Shown here: positions 8,545 through 17,417 of the stretch, piece by piece
Numbering within the stretch: the stretch's first letter is position 1
How the letters are laid out: the number at the start of each line of letters is the position of its first letter
Origin: Klebsiella sp. BIGb0138
Lineage (GTDB): Bacteria > Pseudomonadota > Gammaproteobacteria > Enterobacterales > Enterobacteriaceae
Length of the DNA: 64,000 nt
Assembly (NCBI RefSeq): GCF_004342285.1
Contig: NZ_SMCV01000010.1
Coordinates: forward strand, 62,001-126,000
Reading direction: 5' to 3'
Position numbers and translations under genes: made by a program
The notes under the pieces: model-generated
What the model saw: the letters and a program-made list of their open reading frames with translations, nothing else
Database searches by the model: none
What the model was told of the DNA's origin: nothing

Positions 8545-9126
8545 CTACTCCTCCGGGGTATTGGCCCGCACATGTCGGCCGCTGGCGACAAAGTTTCCGG
8601 TGCCGAGATGATGCAGCGTATTGAGCTTATCGTCGTCGAACTGCCAACGTCCGCTGATAAACGCGCGCTCATCGGCGGCGGCGGCAACCACCTCGCCAAA
8701 CAGCGTGTCGTACTGCTCCTGAGCGGCGGTCGGCGGCAGCAGGCGACACTCCATCCACGCCAGACACTTCTCCTCAATTAACGGCAGCCCCAGTACCGGG
8801 CCATTGACCACCGGAATACCGTAGGCGTTGAATTTATCTTCGTCGCGCCCGCTGATGCTGCCGACCGCATAGGTCCAGCTGGCGGCGGCGACGCCCGGCA
8901 CCACGATGCCGAAGGTCCCGTTACGTTCAATAATTTCCCGTGTCCAGGCGCTCTTATCGACCACGATGGCGAGGCGTGGCGGCGCAAACTCCACCGGCAT
9001 CGACCAGGCGGCGGCCATCACATTGCGGCGTTCTGATGCCGCGTCATAGCTGGTGATAAGAATAGTCGGGCCGTGATTGAGCAGGCGACTGGCGTACTGG
9101 AGTTCCACGTGGCGAAAACGGCTCAT
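8545..9126 (-). CDS. yddH: Flavin reductase-like domain protein YddH
   Basis: I choose the ATG at 9126 (AAGGA about 8 nt upstream), giving 193 residues beginning MSRFRHVELQYASRLLNHGP, in line with E. coli YddH; an upstream in-frame start would add an unsupported leader. The fold is the FMN-binding split barrel (SMPVEFAPPRLAIVVDKS, NGTFGIVVPG, EEKCLAWMECRLLP). Such proteins bind FMN and may reduce flavin using NAD(P)H. As the window holds two FMNH2-dependent monooxygenases with no dedicated reductase beside them, YddH is one possible flavin supplier, but that is speculation. Confidence 0.88.
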   Translation of the reverse strand: MSRFRHVELQYASRLLNHGPTILITSYDAASERRNVMAAAWSMPVEFAPPRLAIVVDKSAWTREIIERNGTFGIVVPGVAAASWTYAVGSISGRDEDKFNAYGIPVVNGPVLGLPLIEEKCLAWMECRLLPPTAAQEQYDTLFGEVVAAAADERAFISGRWQFDDDKLNTLHHLGTGNFVASGRHVRANTPEE

Positions 9127-9248
9127 AAGCGTTCCTTGGTAAATGGGTCTGATGCCAGACAACACGTTAAGCCGCAATGAAAATGTAATCAATACGTCAT
9201 ACAGGCTGCCTATAGTCGGCAGCACTAAGTCCCAAAGAGGATAACACT

Positions 9249-9341
9249 ATGTTAGCTCCCCTGTTTTTAGCACAGGTGGGCGCGGCCCGGCGGATGTTGA
9301 CCGCCGGCAGAGCATCGCTTTCCCGGCGGGGAGGGCGATAA
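9249..9341 (+). CDS. 30-codon upstream ORF coupled to the ABC operon
   Basis: An ATG with AGAGG 8 nt upstream opens a 30-codon frame (MLAPLFLAQVGAARRM then an Arg-rich end, RRGGR) whose TAA overlaps the ATG of the ATPase gene as TAATG. The product is short and basic and resembles no family I recognise. The exact stop/start overlap suggests the frame is translated to deliver ribosomes to the ATPase gene, whose own upstream GGAGGG lies inside this ORF. It could be a regulatory leader or simply a coupling device. Confidence 0.45.
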   Translation: MLAPLFLAQVGAARRMLTAGRASLSRRGGR

Positions 9342-10042
9342 TGCGTGCGCTTACCGGCATCAAACTCGATAGCGTTTCTTTCGCTTTCGGCACTCATACC
9401 GTACTTAACCATATCGATCTGCATATCGACGCGGGCAGCATTGTCGCGCTGCTGGGCCCCTCCGGCTGCGGCAAAAGCACCCTGCTGCGCCTGCTGGCGG
9501 GATTAACCGTTCCGGCCAGCGGCGAAATCCATTTTGGCGATCGGCTGATCGCCAAAAGCGGATGGGGAATGCCTCCGGAGCAGCGCGATATTGGCATGGT
9601 GTTCCAGGATTACGCCCTGTGGCCGCATATGACGGTGGCGCAAAATATTGCCTTCCCGCTGCGGATGCGCGGCGTGGCGCGCAACCTACGCCAGCAGCGG
9701 GTGAACGCTGCGCTGGCGAGGGTCGGTTTAACCGGTTTCGCCGAACGCAAACCGTCCGGTCTCTCCGGCGGGCAGCAGCAGCGGGTGGCGCTGGCGCGCG
9801 CCATCGTTGCCGAGCCGCGGGTGCTGCTGTTCGACGAACCGCTCTCCAACCTCGATAGCGAACTGCGCGAATCCTTGTGTATCGAAATGAGCCGCCTGCT
9901 GCGCCAGCTCGGGATCACCGCGGTGTATGTCACCCATGACCGCCGCGAAGCAGAGCTGTTGGCTGACCGTATTGTGCATTTATCCGCGGGCAGCATCGCC
10001 GCCGTCCGCACCGTGACTTCATCCTCAGGGGAAACCGCATGA
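9341..10042 (+). CDS. ABC transporter ATP-binding protein (Fe3+/2-aminoethylphosphonate type)
   Basis: This 233-residue ATPase has Walker A GPSGCGKST, Q-loop MVFQDYALWPHMT, signature LSGGQQQRVALARAI, Walker B VLLFDEPLSNLD and the H-loop YVTHD, as in FbpC/PhnT/PotA. It is shorter than many relatives and lacks the usual C-terminal regulatory domain. It begins at the TAATG overlap with the small upstream ORF and overlaps the binding-protein gene by ATGA. With the next two genes it forms a complete importer. Confidence 0.9.
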   Translation: MRALTGIKLDSVSFAFGTHTVLNHIDLHIDAGSIVALLGPSGCGKSTLLRLLAGLTVPASGEIHFGDRLIAKSGWGMPPEQRDIGMVFQDYALWPHMTVAQNIAFPLRMRGVARNLRQQRVNAALARVGLTGFAERKPSGLSGGQQQRVALARAIVAEPRVLLFDEPLSNLDSELRESLCIEMSRLLRQLGITAVYVTHDRREAELLADRIVHLSAGSIAAVRTVTSSSGETA

Positions 10043-11007
10043 AATCCGTTATGACGTTTAAGAAAGGAGCTACGCTCGCGATTATGCTATCGGCCACGAT
10101 GATCTCCAGCGCCCACGCGCTGACCGTATATACCGCCGGCCCGGGTACGCTGGCGAAAAGCCTTGCCAGCGGATACGAAAAGAAAACCGGCGTCAAGGTG
10201 AATATTTTCCAGGCCACCACCGGCAAAGTGATGGCGCGGCTCGAAGCCGAACAGGCTAACCCGCAGGCGGATGTGCTGATCTCCGCGTCGTGGGATACCG
10301 CGGAGGATTTGCATAACCGCGGCTGGCTCCTGCCGTACCAGAGCGCCAATGCCGAAAAGGTACCGGCCAACCTGCAGTCGGCGGACTACGTCGCGCAGGG
10401 GATTTCCGCGCTGGGGATCGTCTGGAACAGCAAAAGCGGGACCCCGGAGCCGAAAGAGTGGCGCGATCTGACCGAAGCGGCGTTTAAAGACAAAGTGACG
10501 ACGCCGGACCCGGCGCTGTCGGGCGCATCGTTAGATTTGCTGATCGGGCTGCAAAATGGCATGGGCGATAAGGCCTGGGCGCTGTTCGACGATCTGAAAA
10601 AGAACGGTATGGTGGTGAGCGGACCGAATGCCCAGGCGGTTACGCCGGTGATGCAAGGCGCGAAAGCGGCGGTCTTCGGCGCGGTGGATTACGTTTCCTA
10701 CGGCAATATCAACCAGGGTGAATCGCTGAAGGTGATTTTCCCCGCCAGCGGTACGGTGATCGCCCCGCGGCCGATGATGATCCTCAAAACCACCCGGCAT
10801 GCGGATGATGCCAAAGCCTTTGTCGATTATGTGCTGTCGGCGGAAGGGCAGGCGCTGGTCGCCGGGGCCTGGCTGATGCCGGCGCGGGCCGACATTACCG
10901 CCAAACGTCCGCTGCTCAACGAGCTGAAGGTTCTGCCAACCACCGGCGACGGCAGCAGCGAACGTCGTGCGGTGCTGGCCCGCTTCAATACCCTGTTCGG
11001 ACAATAA
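10039..11007 (+). CDS. ABC transporter substrate-binding protein (FbpA/PhnS-like)
   Basis: This 322-residue periplasmic protein has a signal peptide ending near SSAHA and a mature start LTVYTAGPGTLAKSLASGYE. That opening, with KTGVKVNIFQATTGKVMARLE and the conserved DVLISASWDTAEDL, belongs to the extracellular solute-binding family used for ferric iron, thiamine and 2-aminoethylphosphonate. The paired tyrosines of Fe3+-binding FbpA are not obvious, so an organic ligand is as likely as iron. The neighbouring genes encode its ATPase and a fused permease. Confidence 0.85.
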   Translation: MKSVMTFKKGATLAIMLSATMISSAHALTVYTAGPGTLAKSLASGYEKKTGVKVNIFQATTGKVMARLEAEQANPQADVLISASWDTAEDLHNRGWLLPYQSANAEKVPANLQSADYVAQGISALGIVWNSKSGTPEPKEWRDLTEAAFKDKVTTPDPALSGASLDLLIGLQNGMGDKAWALFDDLKKNGMVVSGPNAQAVTPVMQGAKAAVFGAVDYVSYGNINQGESLKVIFPASGTVIAPRPMMILKTTRHADDAKAFVDYVLSAEGQALVAGAWLMPARADITAKRPLLNELKVLPTTGDGSSERRAVLARFNTLFGQ

Positions 11008-11111
11008 GTTCGGCTATTCTCCCCGGCGGCGCGGTGCCGGCCGGGGGGACAGACGCCGGGTTTGCGTCTGGCCGCCGCCCGGAAGATTTCGCTCGTCCCC
11101 AGGAAGATATA

Positions 11112-12764
11112 GTGAAACAGAAACTGATTCCCGGCATCACGCTGGCGGCGCTTCTGCTGCTGGTGGCGTTGCCGCTGCTTTTTATTCTCTTACAGGCGGT
11201 GTTTCCGCAGTTTAGCGGCGGATCATTCCAGGACCCGTTCAGCGGGGTTTCCGCGCTGCTGGCCGATCCGCAAATACCGGCCATGCTGGGCGGGACCTTA
11301 TGGATTGCCTGCGGCGTCGCGCTGGTCAGCGTGGCGATTGGTCTACCGCTCGGCGTGCTGCGCGGCTTGTTTAATCTGCCGCTGTCGCGCCTGTGGGATC
11401 TGCTGTTTTTGATCCCGTTTCTGACGCCGCCTTACATCGCGGCGCTGTCATGGATGCTGCTGCTGCAGAGTAACGGTTATCTCCAGCAGCTCACCGGGTG
11501 GGATCTTAACGATCTGCTGTTTAGCCGCACGGGAATCGTGCTGGTGATGACGCTGAATATTTTCCCGGTGGTCTATTTTGCCGTTTCGCGCAGCCTGCTG
11601 GCGAGCGGGCAGCGGCTGGCTATGGTCGCCAGGGTCCACGGCGCCAGCGCCTGGCGTGCGTTCTGGCACGTGACGCTGCCGATGCTTTCTCCGGCGCTGG
11701 CGGCGGGGATGCTGCTGGCGTTTACCCTGGCGATTGAGGAGTATGGCGTGCCCGCGGCGCTGGGGTCGCGCGCGGGGGTGGTGATGCTTACCGTCGGTAT
11801 TGAAAACAAACTCGCCGACTGGCCAATCGACCTGAGCGGGGCGTCGCTGCTGTCACTGCTGTTAATTACGCTGGCGCTCCTCGCCTGGTGGTTGCAAAAG
11901 CGGCTGGTTGGCGACAAAGAGGTGACCAGCGTGACCGGCAAACCGGGTGAAAACAGCGGGGCTGAACTGGGCTGGTTGACCGCGCCGGCCCTCTTATTGC
12001 TGGCGGCGGTCGGCGGGCTGGCGGTGCTGTTGCCGGGCGCGTCGATGGTGGCCACCAGTCTGAGCGGTACGCTTTCCGGCGGCCTGAATGCGGACAATTT
12101 GACCTTCAGACATTTTGCCACGCTCTTCAGTCAGCAGGGCGATGCGCTATCGGCGCTGGGCACCAGTCTCTCGCTGGCGTTAGCTTCGGCGCTGATTGTC
12201 GGCGTGCTCGGTCTGGTCGCCGCCTGGCTGGTGCTGGTGCAAAAAATCAAAGGCAGCGCGCTGATTGATGCCCTGTCGCTGATGCCGGCGGCGTTGCCCG
12301 GGGTGGTGGTGGGCGTCGGCCTGATCCTGCTCTGGAACCGCCCGTTCTGGCCGGTGTCGCCCTATAACACCTGGTTTATGCTGCTGCTCTCCTATTGCTG
12401 CCTGCTGCTGCCGTGGCCGGTGCGTTACGTCGGCAGCGCGCTGCGTCAGCTTGGCGCGAACCTTGAACCGGCGGCGCGGGTACATGGCGCATCGTCGCTG
12501 CAGGCGCTGCGGCTGATCGTCCTGCCGCTGGTCTTCCCGGCACTGCTGGCGGCGATGTTAATGGTGTTTGCGGTGGCATCGCGTGAGCTGGTGACCTCCC
12601 TGCTGCTGGCGCCGGCGGGCACCCAGACCGTAGCGGTGTTTATCTGGCGTCAGTTTGAGCAAGGTTCGCCGGGGCAGGGAATGGCGATGGCAAGCCTGAC
12701 GCTTTTCAGCGGCCTGCTGTTGATGCTTGGCGCCCTGGCGCTGATGCAGCGTACCGCCCGCTGA
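11112..12764 (+). CDS. Fused ABC transporter permease (FbpB/PhnU-like)
   Basis: I choose the GTG at 11112 (AGGA 8 nt upstream), giving 550 residues; the open frame to the left is out of family. Two permease halves lie in tandem, each with an EAA loop: ARVHGASAWRAFWHVTLP in the first and ARVHGASSLQALRLIVLP in the second. This is the usual architecture of FbpB/AfuB permeases. About twelve transmembrane segments are visible. The 104-nt gap after the binding-protein gene is larger than the other spacings in the operon. Confidence 0.88.
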   Translation: MKQKLIPGITLAALLLLVALPLLFILLQAVFPQFSGGSFQDPFSGVSALLADPQIPAMLGGTLWIACGVALVSVAIGLPLGVLRGLFNLPLSRLWDLLFLIPFLTPPYIAALSWMLLLQSNGYLQQLTGWDLNDLLFSRTGIVLVMTLNIFPVVYFAVSRSLLASGQRLAMVARVHGASAWRAFWHVTLPMLSPALAAGMLLAFTLAIEEYGVPAALGSRAGVVMLTVGIENKLADWPIDLSGASLLSLLLITLALLAWWLQKRLVGDKEVTSVTGKPGENSGAELGWLTAPALLLLAAVGGLAVLLPGASMVATSLSGTLSGGLNADNLTFRHFATLFSQQGDALSALGTSLSLALASALIVGVLGLVAAWLVLVQKIKGSALIDALSLMPAALPGVVVGVGLILLWNRPFWPVSPYNTWFMLLLSYCCLLLPWPVRYVGSALRQLGANLEPAARVHGASSLQALRLIVLPLVFPALLAAMLMVFAVASRELVTSLLLAPAGTQTVAVFIWRQFEQGSPGQGMAMASLTLFSGLLLMLGALALMQRTAR

Positions 12765-12771
12765 CGCGGGC
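12756..12771 (+). terminator. Hairpin spanning the permease stop codon
   Basis: GCCCGC-TGAC-GCGGGC includes the TGA of the permease. There is no U-tract, so a role in termination is doubtful; it may protect the mRNA end. Confidence 0.25.
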
Positions 12772-12843
12772 GATCGCACAAAATTGCCAGTGCGCGGCTA
12801 AAAATACGCTATAAATGACGCACACCGTTTGCTGGAGGCATTG

Positions 12844-13689
12844 ATGAGCCCATTTTTACGTGCGTACTTTTCTCGTCTGGGCTGGACGGGAACCCCCGAT
12901 GTGTCGATTAACACGCTGCGGACGCTGCATCTTCACCACACTGGCGCGATCCCGTTTGAAAATCTGGATGTGCTGCTGCCGAGGGAGATCCATCTCGACG
13001 ATCGGGCGCTGGAAGATAAGCTGATTGGCGCTCGTCGCGGCGGCTACTGTTTTGAACAAAACGGCCTGTTTGAGCGCGCCTTAAGTGAGATTGGCTTCCG
13101 GGTGCGCAGTCTGCTCGGCCGGGTGGTGCTGGCGAATCCGCCGCAAATGCCGCCGCGTACCCATCGACTGCTGCTGGTGGAAGTGGAGGGAGAGCGCTGG
13201 ATTGCCGACGTCGGCTTTGGCGGCCAGACCCTGACCGCGCCGATTAAGCTGCTGGCGGATATTCCTCAGCAAACTCCGCACGGCACCTATCGTCTGCTGT
13301 ATGAAGGCGATCTGTGGACCTTGCAGTTTAACCATCATGAGCACTGGCAATCGATGTACCATTTCGATTTGGATCGCCAGTTTGCCGCCGATTATGTGAT
13401 GGGTAACTTCTGGTCGGCTCATTGGCCGCAGTCGCATTTTCGCCACCACCTGCTGATGTGCCGTCATCTGCCCGACGGCGGCAAGATGACCCTGACCAAT
13501 TTCCATTTTACCCACTGGGATAACCAGCATGTGGTTGAGAAAGTGGACCTCCCGGATGTCGCCACGCTGTACGATGCGCTGCAGACGCGCTTTGGCCTCG
13601 GCGTCGATGATGCCAAACATGGCTTCAGCGAGGCCGAACTGGCGGCGGTGATGGCGGCGTTTGATACCCATCCTGACGCGGGCAAGTAG
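12844..13689 (+). CDS. nhoA: Arylamine N-acetyltransferase NhoA
   Basis: The ATG at 12844 (CTGGAGG 6 nt upstream) gives 281 residues, the length of E. coli NhoA. The catalytic triad is present: Cys69 in RRGGYCFEQN, His107 in PRTHRLLL and Asp122 in WIADVGFGG. The enzyme transfers acetyl from acetyl-CoA to arylamines and N-hydroxyarylamines in the cytoplasm. It stands alone between the ABC importer and a convergent tautomerase gene; in E. coli it also lies between yddH and the nar genes. Confidence 0.95.
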   Translation: MSPFLRAYFSRLGWTGTPDVSINTLRTLHLHHTGAIPFENLDVLLPREIHLDDRALEDKLIGARRGGYCFEQNGLFERALSEIGFRVRSLLGRVVLANPPQMPPRTHRLLLVEVEGERWIADVGFGGQTLTAPIKLLADIPQQTPHGTYRLLYEGDLWTLQFNHHEHWQSMYHFDLDRQFAADYVMGNFWSAHWPQSHFRHHLLMCRHLPDGGKMTLTNFHFTHWDNQHVVEKVDLPDVATLYDALQTRFGLGVDDAKHGFSEAELAAVMAAFDTHPDAGK

Positions 13690-13727
13690 GCGCTGAGCGC
13701 CTCCTGCCCGGTCAACTGGTCGGGAAT

Positions 13728-13760
13728 CTCGGGGCCGGAAGCCATTCGTTCCGGCCCGAG
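13728..13760. terminator. Bidirectional hairpin between nhoA and the tautomerase gene
   Basis: A long stem, CTCGGGGCCGGAA paired with TTCCGGCCCGAG around an 8-nt loop, lies between two convergent genes. T-tracts are weak on both sides. Confidence 0.45.
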
Positions 13761-13776
13761 CGTTTGCGCTTGCCCG

Positions 13777-14202
13777 CTATTCCTCCTCGGGTCGCGACGG
13801 CGGTGGGATATCCGCTAAACAAAACATTCTCCCGCCGCCGAATGACCAGTCCTCCGGCTCGGTAAATCCAATGACCACCATGATGTTGTGCGGGCCGATC
13901 CCCAACGAGCGTTCAAGTCTGGCGACTAAATTTTGATAAAAAGCCTGCTTCTGGCGCGGGCTGCGCGCTTTGCCTGCCGTTATCTGAAACAGCAGATAAT
14001 CGTCGCTGCGCCTGCCCTCTGCGCCGCAGAGATAGTCAGGGTCAAACACGCGCTGTCGCGGGCTGTAGCAGTCAAAAAGCTGAAAGCAGTCGCCAGGCGG
14101 CACCGAAAAATGGTCTTCAAGCGCCTGCTGCAAATCCAGGGAAATTTGAGCGTGCCATTGCGCGAAACGCGACTCAGAAATGGCGATGCGGGTCATGGGC
14201 AT
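13777..14202 (-). CDS. Tautomerase-superfamily protein
   Basis: Three closely spaced in-frame ATGs are possible. I choose 14202 because GAGGGG lies 6 nt upstream and the product then starts MPMTRIAISES, exposing Pro-2, the catalytic base of the superfamily. The 141-residue length and segments such as SPRQKQAFYQNLVARLE and NIMVVIGFTEPEDWSFGGG match the longer, two-unit tautomerase proteins related to malonate-semialdehyde decarboxylase and cis-CaaD. It follows the carboxymuconolactone-decarboxylase-like gene by about 10 nt, so the two are one transcript. The substrate is unknown. Confidence 0.82.
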   Translation of the reverse strand: MPMTRIAISESRFAQWHAQISLDLQQALEDHFSVPPGDCFQLFDCYSPRQRVFDPDYLCGAEGRRSDDYLLFQITAGKARSPRQKQAFYQNLVARLERSLGIGPHNIMVVIGFTEPEDWSFGGGRMFCLADIPPPSRPEEE

Positions 14203-14212
14203 AAGCATCCCC

Positions 14213-14527
14213 TCATTCGGTATCGCGCTGGCTAAACACATTGAGTGCCGACACCGCCGCTGGCCATCCGGCGTAAAACGACAGGTGGGTAAAAAGCTCC
14301 GTGATTTCGCTCTCCGTTACGCCGTTTTTCCGGGCGAATTTCAGGTGCCAGGCAAGCTGTTCAGGACGATACATTGCGACCAGCGCGCTGAGAGTGATTA
14401 GGCTTCTGTCGCGCGGTGACAGCGCCGGGCGCTGCCAGATATCGCCAAACAGGACCTCTTCACTCAGTGATGCCAGCTTTGGCGCCAGCGCCGCCAGGTT
14501 TTCCCGTGTCAGATTAACTTTGTCCAT
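14213..14527 (-). CDS. Carboxymuconolactone decarboxylase (AhpD-like fold) family protein
   Basis: I start at the ATG at 14527 (GAGG 6 nt upstream), giving 104 residues: MDKVNLTRENL, then SPRDRSLITLSALVAMYR, EQLAWHLKFARKNGVTESEI and AGWPAAVSALNVF. This is the single-domain CMD family. The CxxC of peroxidase-type AhpD proteins is absent, so a decarboxylase-like or unknown activity is more likely. It is divergent from a LysR gene, which probably controls it together with the downstream tautomerase. Confidence 0.82.
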   Translation of the reverse strand: MDKVNLTRENLAALAPKLASLSEEVLFGDIWQRPALSPRDRSLITLSALVAMYRPEQLAWHLKFARKNGVTESEITELFTHLSFYAGWPAAVSALNVFSQRDTE

Positions 14528-14629
14528 TTTCAACCTCATATGTGGGATGTCACGGAGACGATATCCGGTTATGATGGTTTCGATAATCATATAATTTATG
14601 AATAACAATCCTGAAAAACGGGATGATTA

Positions 14630-15556
14630 ATGATGACCAGACGACCACTGACCTTTGATGCCGACGCGCTACGCGCTTTCGTGACCGGAATGGAGCTCGG
14701 CAGTTTTGCCCTTGCCGCCGAACGCCTGGGGCGTTCAACGTCGGCGATCAGCGCTCAGCTTAAAAAGCTTGAGCAGCAGAGCGGCACGGCGCTGGTACAA
14801 AAGGCCGGGCGTCATCTGGCGCTGACGGCGGAGGGGGAGATTATGCTGAGCTACGCGCGGCGAATGCTTAGCCTGAATGACGAAGCCTGGGCTGCGCTGA
14901 AGGCCAGAGGAGCGAGCGGCGAGGTTCGCCTCGGACTGCAGGAGGATTTTGGCGAGGTGTTACTGCCGACGGTCCTCGGGCAATTTTCCCGGGCCTGTCC
15001 CGAGGTGGAGATTGCGGTTACCGTCACGCGAAATGCGCCGTTGCGCGAGGCGATGATGCGCCAGGAGCTCGATCTGGCCCTGAGCTGGGAAGGGCGCGAC
15101 GAACCGGTTTTTGATCATCTGCTGGGGAGACTGCCGCTGCAGTGGATCGCCGCGGCGGAGTTCGATCTTGCCCGTTATCTCGACAGAAACCAGCCGCTGC
15201 CGCTGTTGGCCTTTGAAGCGCCGTGCGTCATGCGCACCGCCGCCACCGCGGCGTTAGACAACGCCGGTATTCCCTGGCGTATTGCCGTTACCAGCCGCAG
15301 CCTGAACGGTATCTGGGCCGCCGCATCTGCAGGGCTGGGGGTGGCGCTACGCACAACGATGGGCATGCCTGCTTCGCTGCAGGTCGTTCATTGCGCAAAA
15401 TTGCCTGCGGCGGGTGACATTGGAGTGGGGTTATATGGCGATGAAAATCGGCTTGCCGGGCCGGCGAAACTGCTGCTGCATACCATTACCGCCTGTTTTG
15501 CGCTGCATATGCCGCCGACGGATAGTTTCGCTGTGCGCGGAGCCCCGGTCTGTTAA
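14630..15556 (+). CDS. LysR-family transcriptional regulator
   Basis: This 308-residue protein has an N-terminal winged helix-turn-helix (FDADALRAFVTGMELGSFALAAERLGRSTSAISAQLKKLEQQ, roughly residues 6-50, abbreviated reading) and a periplasmic-binding-like effector domain. It begins 102 nt from the start of the divergent CMD gene, the classical LysR arrangement, so it probably regulates the CMD-tautomerase pair and itself. Two adjacent ATGs leave the start uncertain by one residue. Confidence 0.88.
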   Translation: MMTRRPLTFDADALRAFVTGMELGSFALAAERLGRSTSAISAQLKKLEQQSGTALVQKAGRHLALTAEGEIMLSYARRMLSLNDEAWAALKARGASGEVRLGLQEDFGEVLLPTVLGQFSRACPEVEIAVTVTRNAPLREAMMRQELDLALSWEGRDEPVFDHLLGRLPLQWIAAAEFDLARYLDRNQPLPLLAFEAPCVMRTAATAALDNAGIPWRIAVTSRSLNGIWAAASAGLGVALRTTMGMPASLQVVHCAKLPAAGDIGVGLYGDENRLAGPAKLLLHTITACFALHMPPTDSFAVRGAPVC

Positions 15557-15586
15557 TCTGTTTTTTGCGTCTGAGGCGCAAATTTG

Positions 15587-15859
15587 CTATCCGTTTGACA
15601 ATAGAATAATGATGAAAACAGGAATAGCGCACAGGCACCCAAATATAACGCTTGCGGTGTAGTCCTTTACCTCCGTCAGATAATCGTCATTAAATCTATT
15701 GAACGCTTTAACGGCATCTGTTTCGTTTTCAGCGTCTACCTCAACGTGATGTTTTCTGAATCCCTGTCGTTTCATCTCTTTAATCAAAGAGGATGTCACT
15801 GCGTCTTTTGCCACGGCTTTCCCGCCGCGGCTGCTGATAAAAATGACGTATTTCCCCAT
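15587..15859 (-). CDS. Small protein with a C-terminal membrane anchor, function unknown
   Basis: I do not recognise this family. The 90-residue frame has a good GAGG site 6 nt before its ATG. The soluble part reads MGKYVIFISSRGGKAVAKDA, KEMKRQGFRKHHVEVDAENE and is charged. The last 20 or so residues (TASVIFGCLCAIPVFIIILL) form one transmembrane helix, implying a tail-anchored topology. It stands alone, convergent with the LysR gene and facing away from narV. Confidence 0.65.
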   Translation of the reverse strand: MGKYVIFISSRGGKAVAKDAVTSSLIKEMKRQGFRKHHVEVDAENETDAVKAFNRFNDDYLTEVKDYTASVIFGCLCAIPVFIIILLSNG

Positions 15860-15968
15860 GGTTCCCTCACATACGTATCATCGGGTTGAGTCAGCGCTTT
15901 TCAAGAGAAGAGAGCAAGCGCGGGGAAGAGTATAAGCCATTGCGGGAAGCGACTACAGGCACCTCCTG

Positions 15969-16005
15969 TTTTAAAAGCATCAGCCTCCTGGCGCGGAGGC
16001 TGATG
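15969..16005 (-). terminator. Rho-independent terminator of the nar operon
   Basis: On the minus strand an 11-bp perfect stem (CATCAGCCTCC / GGAGGCTGATG, loop of 6) is followed by CTTTTAAAA. It lies 40 nt beyond narV and would end the narUZYWV transcript. Confidence 0.8.
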
Positions 16006-16044
16006 GTTAGCCCATAAGGGCTGACAGAGAGGGAGGTAAAATAT

Positions 16045-16725
16045 TCAGCGTCGGGTTCTCACCAGCTGGTAGCGGCGGGTCAAATATTCTATCGGCGCGC
16101 TCCAGACATGCACCAGGCGAGTAAACGGGAAGATCAGGAAGATGGTCATCCCCAGCACCAGATGAATGCGATAGATAAACGCCACGCCATCCAGATGCGC
16201 CGAGGCGCCGCCGTGGAAGGTGACCACCGCCTGCGCCCAGTCCACCAGCTTGAGCATTTCGCTGCCGTCCGGATGTTGAGCGGAGAAGGGGATCGTCGTC
16301 AGACCGAGCGCGCACTGAAGCAGCAAAATGCACAGAATCAGAATATCCGCCGTCGATGAGGTCGCGCGAATACGCGGGTTGGTCAGGCGGCGAATCAGCA
16401 GCCCCGCGCCGCCGACCAGCGTCAGCACGCCGCAAACGCCGCCGAGAATCATTGCCATCAGCTGCTTTTGCGACATCGGCAGGAACCACGAGTAAACCCA
16501 GTGCGGGGTCAACATGCCGAACAGGTGGCCAAAGAAAATGCCGAGAATGCCGATGTGGAACAGATTCGACCATAACACCATGCCGCGTTTATCGAGCATC
16601 TGGCTGGAGGAGGCGCGCCAGGTGTACTGACCGTAGTCATAGCGCAGCCAGCTGCCGATGAGAAACACCGTACCGCACAGATACGGATAGATATCGTAAA
16701 AAAAGACGTTCAGGTACTGTATCAT
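16045..16725 (-). CDS. narV: Respiratory nitrate reductase 2 gamma subunit
   Basis: This 226-residue subunit matches NarV/NarI in length. Five transmembrane helices are readable, opening [19 protein letters not shown], and histidines in helices 2 and 5 ([15 protein letters not shown] and [22 protein letters not shown], shortened here) are the usual b-haem ligands. It takes electrons from quinol and passes them to the beta subunit. It overlaps narW by ATGA and ends the operon. Confidence 0.93.
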   Translation of the reverse strand: MIQYLNVFFYDIYPYLCGTVFLIGSWLRYDYGQYTWRASSSQMLDKRGMVLWSNLFHIGILGIFFGHLFGMLTPHWVYSWFLPMSQKQLMAMILGGVCGVLTLVGGAGLLIRRLTNPRIRATSSTADILILCILLLQCALGLTTIPFSAQHPDGSEMLKLVDWAQAVVTFHGGASAHLDGVAFIYRIHLVLGMTIFLIFPFTRLVHVWSAPIEYLTRRYQLVRTRR

Positions 16726-17417
16726 TTCGGGCCTCCGGCACGGACGTCGACGTACTGCGGCGCGACGTCCTGGCTAAAGCGACGTTGATAGTTTTGCAGC
16801 GGGGAGCTGTCGCAGGCGGTGGCGTTATCTTCGATAAATTTCACCTGTTCCTCTTCCCACACCGCATCCAGCGCCTGGCGGGTATCATCGCGCTGTTCAC
16901 CCGCCACCTGTCTGGTGACACTGTCACTATTGAGTTTGCTGCCGGCCAGCGCCAGCAGCACGTCAAACAGCTGATAATATGCGCAGCGTCGCTGCTTTAG
17001 CCGCCCGCCGAGCAGCGCCAGAATCGGCGCGACGTTTTGCAGCCCCTCCTGCGCGCCCTGCCGCGGGAGGGTACTGAGGTACTCCAGATAGAGTGGCAAA
17101 TGGTCAGGCAGCTCGCGGCAGCCGATGTGTAAACCGGCCTGTTCATACTGATTCATCAGGTTAACCATCGCCTGGCCGCGGTCGCGGGATTCGGCATGCA
17201 CATGCTCAAACAGCAGCAGTGAGGTGGCCCGTCCGCGTTCGAAGACTTCGCACCATTCCGCCTGGCGATCGAGCAGCGGGGCGGCCAGCAGCGGCTCGAC
17301 AAACGGCAGCAGCGCCGGCGCGTCGGCGCGGACCAGTTCCAGCGCCTCTGCGCGGTTGTCCCAGAGCAGATCATCCGGGTACTCCAGCAGCAGACCGATG
17401 ACTTTGAGGATCCGCAT
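16722..17417 (-). CDS. narW: Nitrate reductase 2 molybdenum cofactor assembly chaperone
   Basis: This 231-residue NarJ/NarW-family protein has the same length as E. coli NarW. It starts [19 protein letters not shown] and contains [17 protein letters not shown], the conserved core of the family. The chaperone binds apo-NarZ in the cytoplasm and helps insert the cofactor; it is not part of the final enzyme. The start coincides with the last base of the narY stop, and the end overlaps narV, consistent with strict coupling. Confidence 0.93.
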   Translation of the reverse strand: MRILKVIGLLLEYPDDLLWDNRAEALELVRADAPALLPFVEPLLAAPLLDRQAEWCEVFERGRATSLLLFEHVHAESRDRGQAMVNLMNQYEQAGLHIGCRELPDHLPLYLEYLSTLPRQGAQEGLQNVAPILALLGGRLKQRRCAYYQLFDVLLALAGSKLNSDSVTRQVAGEQRDDTRQALDAVWEEEQVKFIEDNATACDSSPLQNYQRRFSQDVAPQYVDVRAGGPK

